DNA of 64,000 nt, from positions 62,001 to 126,000 of the forward strand of contig CAWVIZ010000011.1 of the NCBI GenBank assembly GCA_963929535.1, read 5' to 3'. Shown here in pieces: positions 16,597 through 24,754 of the stretch. Numbering within the stretch: position 1 is the first letter of the stretch; every line of letters starts with the position of its first letter. The position numbers were made by a program, and so were the translations under genes. This DNA comes from Pullilachnospira sp963929535 (lineage in GTDB: Bacteria; Bacillota; Clostridia; Lachnospirales; Lachnospiraceae). A model generated the notes under the pieces. It was not told the origin of the DNA, searched no databases, and saw only the letters and a list, made by a program, of their open reading frames with translations.

Positions 16597-18378
16597 ATGC
16601 GTTATTCGGAAGATCTTATCGAAGAAATACGAATGAAGAACGATATCGTGGATGTGATTTCCGGTTATGTGAAGCTGCAGAGAAAGGGAAGCTCCTACTT
16701 TGGCCTGTGTCCTTTTCACAATGAAAAATCCCCGTCTTTTTCCGTCAGTCCCGGCAAGCAGATGTACTACTGTTTTGGATGCGGAGCAGGAGGAAATGTA
16801 TTTACGTTTCTGATGGAGTATGAAAATTTCACCTTTGTGGAGGCGCTGAAGGCCCTGGCGGACCGAGCGGGCGTGGATCTGCCCCAGATAGAATATTCCA
16901 GGGAGGCCAGGGAACAGGCGGATCTGCGGGCCTCGCTCCTAAAGATCAATAAAGAAGCGGCCAAGTATTATTACTATCAGCTTCGCCAGCCAAAGGGAAA
17001 GCAGGGGATGGATTATCTGCTGGGAAGGCAGCTTTCCCCGGAGACCATCAACCGGTTCGGCCTGGGCTTTTCGGACAAGTTCAGCGATGACCTTTACAGG
17101 TATCTGAAGGGGAAGCAGTATTCCGATGATCTGCTGCGGCAGTCGGGACTGTTCAATGTGGACGAGCGCCGGGGAATGTACGACAAATTCTGGAACCGGG
17201 TGATCTTTCCCATTATGGACGTGTCCAACCGGGTGATCGGGTTCGGCGGCCGGGTGATGGGAGACGGGAAGCCCAAGTACCTTAACTCGCCGGAGACGAA
17301 GATTTTCGATAAAAGCCGGAATCTGTACGGGCTGAACCTGGCCAGGACATCCAGGAAAAAGAATCTGATCATCTGTGAGGGATATATGGATGTGATCTCC
17401 ATGCATCAGGCAGGATTCAACAATGCGGTGGCTTCTCTGGGAACGGCGCTGACTTCCCAGCAGTGCAGTCTGCTGAAGCGGTATACGGATGAGGTGCTGA
17501 TCATCTATGACAGCGATGAGGCAGGGGTGAAGGCGGCTCTCAGGGCTATCCCCATGCTGAAGGCCGCAGGGATTTCCACAAAGGTGATCAGCCTGAAACC
17601 CTATAAGGATCCGGATGAATTTATCAAGAATATGGGGAAGGAAGCCTTTGAGGAACGGCTGGAGAATGGAAGCAACAGCTTTCTCTTTGAACTGAAGGCG
17701 CTGGAAGGGCAGTTCGACATGGAGGATCCCCAGGGAAAGACGGATTTTTACCGGGAGGCTGCCAGCCGGCTTCTGCGGTTTGAGGACGAGCTGGAACGAA
17801 ATACATACATCCAGGCGGTGGCCAGAACGTATCAGATCCCCCCGGAGGATCTGCGGCGGATGGTGAACAGACTGGCGCTGAAGGGGGTGGGGATCCCGGA
17901 ACCGGAGAAGCCCAGGTCAGGGATCCATAAGAACAGGGAGAAGGAGAATGGTTATGAGGTTTCCCAGAAGCTGATGCTCACCTGGATGGCCTCCTACCCC
18001 CAGATCTTTGACCAGATCGGGAGATATATCAGTCCGGAGGATTTTACCACGCCGCTTTATCACCGGGTGGCCGGGATGCTGTTTGACCAGCATGCCGCCG
18101 GAGAGGTGAATCCCGCCCGGCTGCTGAACCAGTTCACCGACAGTCAGGAGCAGAAAGAGGTGGCCGCCGTGTTCAACGCCAGGATCCCCCTGGAGACGGA
18201 GGAGGAGAAGCGCCATGCGCTGCTGGATGTGGTGTGCCGGCTGAAGGAGGACAGCATCGCTCACAAGACGGCCCGGCTGGCACCCACGGATATGCAGGGA
18301 CTGATGGAGCTGATGCAGGAAAAGAAAGAGCTGGAGGATCTGCGGGCAGGGCGTCTCAGACTGAATCTGAACCTGTAG
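16597..18378 (+). CDS. dnaG: DNA primase
   Basis: Makes RNA primers at the replication fork. The N-terminal CHC2 zinc-binding domain is visible, with Cys38, His41, Cys59 and Cys62 in CPFHNEK and YYCFGCGAGG. A RNA-polymerase core follows (VIFPIMDVSNRVIGFGGR). Then comes the TOPRIM domain with ICEGYMDVIS and IYDSDEAG, plus KPYKDPDEFIK. The C-terminal 150 residues form the helicase-binding region. The start at 16597 has GGAGGGAGAAGG upstream. 593 residues, normal length. It belongs to the macromolecular synthesis operon with sigA. Confidence 0.96.
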   Translation: MRYSEDLIEEIRMKNDIVDVISGYVKLQRKGSSYFGLCPFHNEKSPSFSVSPGKQMYYCFGCGAGGNVFTFLMEYENFTFVEALKALADRAGVDLPQIEYSREAREQADLRASLLKINKEAAKYYYYQLRQPKGKQGMDYLLGRQLSPETINRFGLGFSDKFSDDLYRYLKGKQYSDDLLRQSGLFNVDERRGMYDKFWNRVIFPIMDVSNRVIGFGGRVMGDGKPKYLNSPETKIFDKSRNLYGLNLARTSRKKNLIICEGYMDVISMHQAGFNNAVASLGTALTSQQCSLLKRYTDEVLIIYDSDEAGVKAALRAIPMLKAAGISTKVISLKPYKDPDEFIKNMGKEAFEERLENGSNSFLFELKALEGQFDMEDPQGKTDFYREAASRLLRFEDELERNTYIQAVARTYQIPPEDLRRMVNRLALKGVGIPEPEKPRSGIHKNREKENGYEVSQKLMLTWMASYPQIFDQIGRYISPEDFTTPLYHRVAGMLFDQHAAGEVNPARLLNQFTDSQEQKEVAAVFNARIPLETEEEKRHALLDVVCRLKEDSIAHKTARLAPTDMQGLMELMQEKKELEDLRAGRLRLNLNL

Positions 18379-18485
18379 CCTCTGCGGTCAAACTGCGCCG
18401 TATATTTCTCAGGATAGCGGAGAAAATATAAAAAATCGCGTAGCTGTTCAGACGGAACAGTGAAGTATGGAAGGATGGAAAACAA

Positions 18486-19595
18486 ATGGAAATGGATAAA
18501 GCCCAATTTGCTGAAAAACTGAAAGCACTTCTGGAGTTGGCAAAGAAGAAAAAAAATTTTCTGGAGTACCAGGAGATCAATGACTTTTTCCAGGGAATTA
18601 CACTGACAGCGGATCAGATGGATCTGATCTTTGAATATCTGGAGAACAATGGAGTTGACGTGCTGCGGATGACGGAGGACGATGCCCTTTTGGAGGCGGA
18701 TGATCTGCCCATCGAGGACGAAGAGGTGGATATGGAGAATATCGACCTGTCGGTTCCCGAGGGAGTCAGCATCGAGGATCCGGTGCGTATGTACCTGAAG
18801 GAGATCGGAAAGGTGCCGCTTCTGACCGCGGAGGAGGAGATCTCTCTGGCAAAGCGGATGGAGGAAGGTGATGAATCCGCCAAAAAACGGCTGGCAGAGG
18901 CCAACCTGCGTCTGGTGGTCAGCATCGCCAAACGGTATGTGGGCCGGGGTATGCTGTTTCTGGATCTGATCCAGGAGGGAAATCTGGGACTGATCAAGGC
19001 GGTGGAGAAGTTTGACTATACCAAGGGTTACAAGTTCAGTACGTATGCCACCTGGTGGATCCGCCAGGCCATTACCCGGGCCATTGCGGATCAGGCCAGA
19101 ACGATCCGTATCCCGGTGCATATGGTGGAGACGATCAACAAATTGATCCGGGTTTCCCGTCAGCTGCTGCAGGAACTGGGACGTGAACCTACTCCGGAGG
19201 AAATCGCTGAGGAGATGAATATGCCGGTGGAGCGTGTGAGAGAAATTCTCAAGATCTCTCAGGAACCGGTATCTCTTGAGACCCCCATTGGCGAGGAAGA
19301 AGACAGCCATTTGGGAGATTTCATCCAGGATGACAACGTGCCGGTGCCTGCCGATGCCGCGGCATTTACCCTGTTGAAGGAGCAGCTGGTGGAGGTGCTC
19401 AGTACCCTGACGGAGAGAGAGCAGAAGGTGCTGCGGCTCCGGTTCGGTCTGGACGATGGAAGAGCCAGAACCCTGGAGGAAGTGGGAAAGGTATTCAATG
19501 TCACAAGAGAGCGGATCCGTCAGATCGAGGCCAAGGCATTGAGAAAGCTGCGTCACCCCAGCCGCAGCAGAAAGCTTAAGGATTATCTGGACTGA
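18486..19595 (+). CDS. sigA: RNA polymerase primary sigma factor SigA (RpoD)
   Basis: Housekeeping sigma-70 factor. Region 1.2 begins near EDPVRMYLKEIGKVPLLT. Region 2 contains AEANLRLVVSIAKRYVGRG, FLDLIQEGNLGLIKAVEKF and the -10 recognition helix in FSTYATWWIRQAITRAI. Region 3 begins at IRIPVHMVETINK. Region 4.2 has VTRERIRQIEAKALRKLRHP for -35 recognition. It is 369 residues with a short acidic N-terminal region, as in Firmicutes. The stop overlaps the next start by one base (TGATG), so trmK is translationally coupled. Confidence 0.96.
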   Translation: MEMDKAQFAEKLKALLELAKKKKNFLEYQEINDFFQGITLTADQMDLIFEYLENNGVDVLRMTEDDALLEADDLPIEDEEVDMENIDLSVPEGVSIEDPVRMYLKEIGKVPLLTAEEEISLAKRMEEGDESAKKRLAEANLRLVVSIAKRYVGRGMLFLDLIQEGNLGLIKAVEKFDYTKGYKFSTYATWWIRQAITRAIADQARTIRIPVHMVETINKLIRVSRQLLQELGREPTPEEIAEEMNMPVERVREILKISQEPVSLETPIGEEEDSHLGDFIQDDNVPVPADAAAFTLLKEQLVEVLSTLTEREQKVLRLRFGLDDGRARTLEEVGKVFNVTRERIRQIEAKALRKLRHPSRSRKLKDYLD

Positions 19596-20299
19596 TGCAG
19601 CTTTCCAGGCGGCTTCGGATGAATGCGTCTCTTGTGACGCCGGGAAACCGGCTGGCCGATGTGGGAACTGACCACGGCTACATACCCATCGCGCTGGTGC
19701 AGGAAGGAAGGATTCCCTGTGCGCTGGCTATGGACGTAAACCGGGGGCCGCTTTTGCGGGCGGAAGAACATATACGGGAGACGGGGCTTGCCCCGTCCAT
19801 CACAACCCGCCTCTCTGACGGCGTGAGCATGCTGCGCCCCGGGGAGGCGGATTCCGTTCTGATCGCCGGAATGGGCGGTCCTCTGATGATCCGGATCCTC
19901 CGGGAAGGAGACGGGGTGCTGAGAAGTGTAAAGGAGCTGATCCTGCAGCCCCAGTCGGAGATCCCCGGAGTGCGCCGGTTTCTGGAGAATGCCGGCTACC
20001 GGATCACAGATGAGGATATGGTATACGAGGACGGAAAATATTATACTGCCATGCGGGCCGTGCATGGGGACATGGCCTGGGAGCAGGAGATTTTTTATCA
20101 ATACGGGAAATTGCTTCTGGAAGGACGTCACCCGGTTCTGAAACAGTTTCTGGAGAGACGCGGGAGAGTCTGCGGACAGATCCTGGATTCCCTTCAGAAA
20201 AAGGGGCGGGATGCCGCGCGCACCGGAAGCAGGATCCAGGAAATGGAGGAGGAGCTGGCTCTGATCAGAGCCGGACTGAAATACTATGAAATGCAGTGA
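19595..20299 (+). CDS. trmK: tRNA (adenine(22)-N1)-methyltransferase
   Basis: SAM-dependent methyltransferase of the TrmK/YqfN family, modifying A22 of tRNAs. The SAM-binding motif is RLADVGTDHGYIPIAL near residue 20. Further segments are AMDVNRGPLLRAEEHI and VLIAGMGGPLMIRIL, and LILQPQSEIPGVRRFL is characteristic of the family. It starts inside the sigA stop codon and overlaps the nif3-like gene by 14 bases. This sigA-trmK-nif3 order is widespread in Firmicutes. 234 residues, normal length. Confidence 0.92.
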   Translation: MQLSRRLRMNASLVTPGNRLADVGTDHGYIPIALVQEGRIPCALAMDVNRGPLLRAEEHIRETGLAPSITTRLSDGVSMLRPGEADSVLIAGMGGPLMIRILREGDGVLRSVKELILQPQSEIPGVRRFLENAGYRITDEDMVYEDGKYYTAMRAVHGDMAWEQEIFYQYGKLLLEGRHPVLKQFLERRGRVCGQILDSLQKKGRDAARTGSRIQEMEEELALIRAGLKYYEMQ

Positions 20300-21068
20300 C
20301 GTGATACAGGCGCTGGAGGAGCGGTGGAATCCCTCCTTTGCGCTGGAGTGGGACAATGTGGGTCTTCTGGTGGGGAGAGAGGACAAAGAGGTAAACCGGA
20401 TCCTGGTGGCTCTGGATGCTTCCGATGAGGCGGTTTCTCAGGCGGAGGATCTGGGCGCGGACCTTCTGATCACCCATCACCCGCTGATCTTTTCCGGAAT
20501 CCGGCAGGTTACTTCCGGAAATTTTATCGGAAAAAGGATCATAAGATTGATACAGAAGGACATCTGCTGTTATGCCATGCATACGAATTTTGATGTGCTG
20601 GGAATGGGAAGACTGAATGAGAAGGCGCTGGGACTTGAAAATACCCGGGTGCTTATGGAAACCTGCCAGGCAGACGGCCGCGGGGAGGGGATCGGGCGTG
20701 TGGGGGAACTGCCCGGCCGGATATCCCTGGGAGAATTTGCGGTAAAGGTAAAGAATGCCCTTCAGATTCCCGATGTGCGGGTTTACGGAGATCCGGACTG
20801 GATGGTGGAACGGGCAGCCGTAAGCGGAGGATCCGGAAAGGGAATGGCCGAGAAGGCTCTGGCCTGCAGAGCAGATGTGCTGGTGACGGGAGATATCGAC
20901 TACCATACGGGAATTGACGCGGCCGCCCGGAAGCTGGCGGTGATCGATGCGGGACATTACGGTACGGAGTATGGATTCATCGAATATATGAAGGGAGAGC
21001 TGGAAACAATGTTTCCGCGGCTTACGGTGGAAGGAGCCAGGATCTGTCATCCCTACCGGGTAATGTGA
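20286..21068 (+). CDS. Nif3-like dinuclear metal centre protein (YqfO family)
   Basis: Member of the NIF3/DUF34 family, often annotated as GTP cyclohydrolase 1 type 2, though its in vivo role is unsettled. Metal-ligand motifs are visible: LLITHHPLIF, YAMHTNFDVLG and VIDAGHYGTEYGFIEYMK. The protein is 260 residues, so it is the short form without the inserted PII-like domain found in B. subtilis YqfO. It overlaps trmK by 14 bases, which points to co-translation. Cytoplasmic. Confidence 0.88.
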   Translation: MKCSDVIQALEERWNPSFALEWDNVGLLVGREDKEVNRILVALDASDEAVSQAEDLGADLLITHHPLIFSGIRQVTSGNFIGKRIIRLIQKDICCYAMHTNFDVLGMGRLNEKALGLENTRVLMETCQADGRGEGIGRVGELPGRISLGEFAVKVKNALQIPDVRVYGDPDWMVERAAVSGGSGKGMAEKALACRADVLVTGDIDYHTGIDAAARKLAVIDAGHYGTEYGFIEYMKGELETMFPRLTVEGARICHPYRVM

Positions 21069-21191
21069 GGAAAGCCGGACGGTCATAGGGCTGTGGGAAA
21101 TGGAGAACCGCCATCCGGAAAGGATGGACATCGGCGGCAGAAGTATAGGAGTGTCGGCACACTGGGAAGCGACAGAAAGGAGACTGGGGTT

Positions 21192-22859
21192 ATGGAAAAC
21201 AGAATGCATCAGGTAACAATCTGCGGACAGACGGGAACGTATCCCGAGGGAACGCCCTACGGGGAGATCGTAAAGGATTTTCAGGGCCTGACGGAATATC
21301 CTGTGGTGCTGGTGATGGTGGACGGGAAGCTGAGAGAGCTGCACAAAAAGCTGCACCGGGACTGCAGGATCTCTCTGATCACCACTGCGGACGGCATCGG
21401 GCACAAGACATACAAAAGGAGTATGAATCTGCTGTTCCTGAAGGCTGTCTACCATGTGGCAGGTCATGAGAAGATCCGCAAGGTGATCCTGCGGTTTGCG
21501 GTGGATGCCGGTTTCTATTACACCATTGACGGGGATGTGACCCCTGATCAGGATTTTTTGGACCGGGTGGAGGCATATATGCGGGAACTGGTGGAGAGAG
21601 AGCTGCCGGTGATGAAGCGGAGCATTTCCACTGCCACGGCGGTGGATCTGTTCCATCGGTATGGTATGTACGATAAAGAAAAGCTGTTCCGCTTCCGGAG
21701 GGTATCCAGAGTGAACATTTACCGTCTGGAAGACTTTGAGGACTATTTCTACGGTTTTATGGTGTGGCATACAGGATACCTGAAGTACTTTAAGCTGTAT
21801 CCCTATGAAAGCGGAGTCCTGCTTCAGATGCCCAGGAGACGGATTCCCGGGCTGGTGCCGGACTTTCATCCGTCCCCCAAGATTTTCCAGGTGCAGATGG
21901 AGGCGGAGCGCTGGGGAGAGATGATGGGAGTTTCTGTGGTGGGAGAGCTGAATGAAAAGATTTCCCGGGGAGAGGTGAAGAATCTGATCCTGATCTCCGA
22001 AGCGCTGCAGGAGGGAAAGATTTCCGCTATCGCGGAACAGATCAGGGAACGGGGAAACGTAAAGTTCGTGATGATCGCCGGACCCTCTTCCTCCGGAAAA
22101 ACCACATTTTCCCACAGGCTGTCCATTCAGCTGGCGGCCCATGGGCTGAAACCTCATCCCATTGCGGTGGACAATTATTTTGTGAACCGGGAGAACACTC
22201 CCAGGGACGAGGAAGGGAATTACAACTTTGAGTGCCTGGAAGCCATTGATGTGGAGCTTTTTAATCATGATATGAATGCGCTCCTGCAGGGAAAGCGGGT
22301 GGAGATGCCCCGGTTCAATTTCAAGACGGGAAAACGGGAGTACAAAGGAGACTATCTGCAGCTTAAGAAGGAGGATATCCTGGTGATCGAAGGGATCCAC
22401 GGGCTGAATGAGAAACTCAGCTATTCCCTTCCCCGGGAGAGCAAATTCAGGATCTATATCAGCGCGCTGACCCAGCTGAATGTGGATGAGCACAACCGGA
22501 TCCCCACCACAGACGGCCGGCTGATCCGGCGGCTGGTGCGGGATCATATGACCAGAGGAACCTCCGCCAGGGAGACGATCGCCATGTGGCCTTCTGTACG
22601 AAGGGGAGAAAATGAGAACATCTTCCCTTATCAGGAGGAAGCGGATGTGATGTTCAACTCGGCGCTGCTGTATGAGCTGGCGGTGCTGAAGCTGTATGCG
22701 GAACCGCTGCTGTTCCAGATCGGGAAGGATGAGCCGGAGTACTATGAGGCGAAGCGCCTGCTGAAGTTTCTGGATTATTTTGTGGGCGTTCCCAGTGAAG
22801 ACATCCCCAAGAATTCCATTCTGAGAGAGTTCGTGGGAGGGAGCTGTTTTGACGTGTGA
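21192..22859 (+). CDS. Uridine kinase-like protein with TGS/ThrRS-like N-terminus
   Basis: A fusion seen in many clostridia. The N-terminal 60 residues resemble a TGS domain, and the next 150 resemble the second additional domain of threonyl-tRNA synthetase. The C-terminal half is a phosphoribulokinase/uridine kinase domain with P-loop GPSSSGKTTFSHRL and VIEGIHGLNEKLS. The start at 21192 has AAAGGAG upstream; an in-frame ATG at 21093 adds 33 implausible residues. 555 residues. It may phosphorylate a nucleoside, but the TGS and ThrRS-like parts suggest an RNA- or nucleotide-sensing role that is not defined. Confidence 0.85.
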   Translation: MENRMHQVTICGQTGTYPEGTPYGEIVKDFQGLTEYPVVLVMVDGKLRELHKKLHRDCRISLITTADGIGHKTYKRSMNLLFLKAVYHVAGHEKIRKVILRFAVDAGFYYTIDGDVTPDQDFLDRVEAYMRELVERELPVMKRSISTATAVDLFHRYGMYDKEKLFRFRRVSRVNIYRLEDFEDYFYGFMVWHTGYLKYFKLYPYESGVLLQMPRRRIPGLVPDFHPSPKIFQVQMEAERWGEMMGVSVVGELNEKISRGEVKNLILISEALQEGKISAIAEQIRERGNVKFVMIAGPSSSGKTTFSHRLSIQLAAHGLKPHPIAVDNYFVNRENTPRDEEGNYNFECLEAIDVELFNHDMNALLQGKRVEMPRFNFKTGKREYKGDYLQLKKEDILVIEGIHGLNEKLSYSLPRESKFRIYISALTQLNVDEHNRIPTTDGRLIRRLVRDHMTRGTSARETIAMWPSVRRGENENIFPYQEEADVMFNSALLYELAVLKLYAEPLLFQIGKDEPEYYEAKRLLKFLDYFVGVPSEDIPKNSILREFVGGSCFDV

Positions 22860-23055
22860 GTTACCGTTCCGCCATCCAATGTCCCGCGAGGGCGCTGTGT
22901 GCCAGTGGCACACGTTAAGCGCCGACCGAAGCGGAGCGAAGACCGCTGTGTGCCAGTGGCACACGTTTGGCGCCGGCCGAATATTTTTGTTTGACGCTTA
23001 TTTCTTCATGTGGTAGAATGGTCGTGACAGCCAGGCCGGAAGGCTGAACTGTTAC
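22860..23055 (+). repeat. Hairpin element family, copy B, enclosing the rnpB promoter
   Basis: The head (22860-22891) matches the head of the intact element at 30618 in 27 of 32 positions by eye. The tail (23024-23055) matches its 32-base tail hairpin, ending GGAAGGCTGAACTGTTAC. Between them are two hairpins sharing the core GTGTGCC-AGT-GGCACAC (22897-22913 and 22948-22964), then an AT-rich stretch with the rnpB promoter. No target duplication is visible at its ends. Confidence 0.7.
22991..23019 (+). promoter_or_regulatory. Sigma-A promoter of rnpB
   Basis: TTGACG (22991-22996), a 17-base spacer and TAGAAT (23014-23019) precede the RNase P RNA by about 46 bases. The promoter lies inside repeat copy B, whose tail would be transcribed as a leader hairpin. 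Confidence 0.75.
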
Positions 23056-23064
23056 GAATTATCC

Positions 23065-23414
23065 GGTAAGCAGAATAAATGATCGCGGCTGACAGTGCCG
23101 AAAGGCGTCAGGTGAGGAAAGTCCGGGCTTCATAGGGCAGGATGCCGGATAACGTCCGGTGGAGGTGACTCCAAGGCCAGTGCAACAGAAATATACCGCC
23201 GGCTTTGGCCGGTAAGGGTGGAAGGGCAGTGTAAGAGACTACCGCCTTCCCGGTAACGGGAAGGGCACATGTAAACCCCATCCGAAGCAAGACCGAAAGA
23301 AAAGCAATGTGGCTGCCCGTCACGCTTTTAGGTGGGTCGCTTGAGCCTGCTGGCGACAGCAGGACTAGACAGATGATCATTCACGACATAACCCGGCTTA
23401 CAGTTCTGCTTACC
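23065..23414 (+). ncRNA. rnpB: RNase P RNA, type A
   Basis: Catalytic RNA that trims the 5' leader of tRNA precursors. Conserved segments are GAGGAAAGTCCGGGCT (CR I) with CATAGGGCAGGATGCC, CCAGTGCAACAGAAA, and GGTAAGGGTGGAAGGG. Near the 3' end it has AGACAGATGATCATTC and ACATAACCCGGCTTACAG. The ends pair as helix P1 (GGTAAGCAGAA with TTCTGCTTACC), which sets the boundaries. The layout follows the ancestral type A rather than the B. subtilis type B. A terminator follows. Confidence 0.96.
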
Positions 23415-23428
23415 ATTTATGCTGATGG

Positions 23429-23464
23429 ACGGCTGCGGCAGTGAAACGCCGCAGCCGTTTTACG
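23429..23464 (+). terminator. Terminator of rnpB
   Basis: ACGGCTGCGGC, an eight-base loop and GCCGCAGCCGTTTT form a strong intrinsic terminator 15 bases after the RNase P RNA. Confidence 0.88.
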
Positions 23465-23500
23465 CTGTACGGAAAAGAAAAGAGAATGGAGGAGATTCCC

Positions 23501-24172
23501 ATGGAAGAGATCATTCTGGCATCCCAGTCTCCCAGAAGGCGGGAACTGCTATCCCAGGTCGGCCTGAAGTTTCAGGTGATTCCCAGTACCGTGGAGGAGG
23601 TTATCACGGAAAAGGATCCGGTAAAGGTGGTGCAGGAGCTGTCCAGGCAGAAGGCGCAGGATGTGGCGGCAAGGCTTGGATGGGCCGCAGACGGGCCGGA
23701 TACAGATCAGAATCCGGAGAGGAAAATCCGGTCCCAAGTGGAGGGGCTGGTGATCGGAGCGGACACCATCGTGGTTTACCAGGGACAGATCCTGGGAAAG
23801 CCAAAAGATGTACAGGATGCGGTCCGGATGCTGACTATGCTCCAGGGACATACCCACAGCGTTTATACCGGTGTTACTCTGATCTTTAAAGAATCCGGAG
23901 GCCGGGAAAAGGGCACTTTGGGGGAAGACAGAGAGGGGAGCTGTTCTGTGGAACGGCTGACTTTTGCGGAGGAGACCCGCGTAACCATGTATCCCATGAC
24001 AGAGGAGGAGATCGCATGGTATGTGGAGACCGGAGAACCCATGGACAAGGCCGGCGCGTATGGGATCCAGGGAATCTGCGCCAGGTTTATCCGGGGGATT
24101 TCCGGGGACTATAACAATGTGGTGGGGCTTCCTGTGGGAAGGATCTGCCAGGAGATCAGCAGGAGAAAGTAA
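23501..24172 (+). CDS. maf: Maf family nucleoside triphosphate pyrophosphatase
   Basis: House-cleaning enzyme that hydrolyses non-canonical or certain NTPs to the monophosphate; also linked to septum control. The N-terminus IILASQSPRRRELL is diagnostic, with GADTIVVYQGQILGKP and the segment DKAGAYGIQGICARFIRGISGDYNNVVGLP (shown in part) at the C-terminus. The start at 23501 has GGAGGAG six bases upstream. 223 residues; a little longer than usual because of a Gly/Asp/Asn-rich insert near residue 65 and another near 140 that are not part of the fold. Confidence 0.92.
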   Translation: MEEIILASQSPRRRELLSQVGLKFQVIPSTVEEVITEKDPVKVVQELSRQKAQDVAARLGWAADGPDTDQNPERKIRSQVEGLVIGADTIVVYQGQILGKPKDVQDAVRMLTMLQGHTHSVYTGVTLIFKESGGREKGTLGEDREGSCSVERLTFAEETRVTMYPMTEEEIAWYVETGEPMDKAGAYGIQGICARFIRGISGDYNNVVGLPVGRICQEISRRK

Positions 24173-24183
24173 AGGAGAGACCA

Positions 24184-24618
24184 ATGGCATATTCAGACTA
24201 TGAACATAAGGTACAGTATTATGAGACGGATCAGATGGGCTGTGTCCACCATTCCAACTATATCCGCTGGTTTGAGGAAGCCAGGACAGCCTATCTGGAA
24301 GCCATGGATATGGGATACGACAAAATGGAGGAGGCAGGGATCATCAGCCCTGTGCTGGAGGTAGAAGCCCAGTACCGGTCCATGACACGCTACGGGGAGA
24401 CGGTGGATATCTCCATGAAGATCGTAAAATATAACGGGGTCCGGCTGCAGCTGGAATATCAGATCTGGGATCATGCGGATGGAACTGTGCGCTGCACCGG
24501 AAAAAGCAGTCATTGCTTCCTGAACCGGGAAGGCCGTCCCGTATCATTGAAAAAAGTACAGCCCGGGTGGGACATGCTTCTTAAGAACGCAATGGAGGAA
24601 ACCGGGAATAATAAGTAA
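24184..24618 (+). CDS. Acyl-CoA thioesterase, YbgC/4-hydroxybenzoyl-CoA type
   Basis: Hot-dog fold thioesterase expected to cleave acyl-CoA or acyl-ACP esters. The N-terminal YYETDQMGCVHHSNYIRWFE carries the catalytic Asp (D16) in the typical position, followed by FEEARTAYLEAMD. 144 residues. It follows maf by 11 bases, so the two are likely co-transcribed. Its TAA stop lies within the head of a small repeat element (24615). Without the insertion, the frame would probably end a few codons later. The substrate is unknown. Confidence 0.85.
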   Translation: MAYSDYEHKVQYYETDQMGCVHHSNYIRWFEEARTAYLEAMDMGYDKMEEAGIISPVLEVEAQYRSMTRYGETVDISMKIVKYNGVRLQLEYQIWDHADGTVRCTGKSSHCFLNREGRPVSLKKVQPGWDMLLKNAMEETGNNK

Positions 24619-24694
24619 CGGTTCGGCTTTCCGCTGTCCCGCCAGGCTGCTGTGCGCAGCTGTTTGTGACAGGGAAGCCAGGCTGAACCGCTGC
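24615..24694 (+). repeat. Hairpin element family, copy D
   Basis: The 80-bp copy has the family head (GTAACGGTTCGGCTTTCC, then TGTCCCGCCAGG), a single central hairpin GCTGC-TGTGC-GCAGC, and the family tail ending GGCTGAACCGCTGC. Flanking octamers AATAATAA (24607-24614) and AAAAATAA (24695-24702) agree at seven of eight positions, consistent with a decayed target duplication. The head provides the stop codon of the upstream gene. Confidence 0.65.
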
Positions 24695-24754
24695 AAAAAT
24701 AAAGGGCAGTGAAGCGGGAAGGCAGAACTGCCATCAGAAAAATGGAGGAAATTT

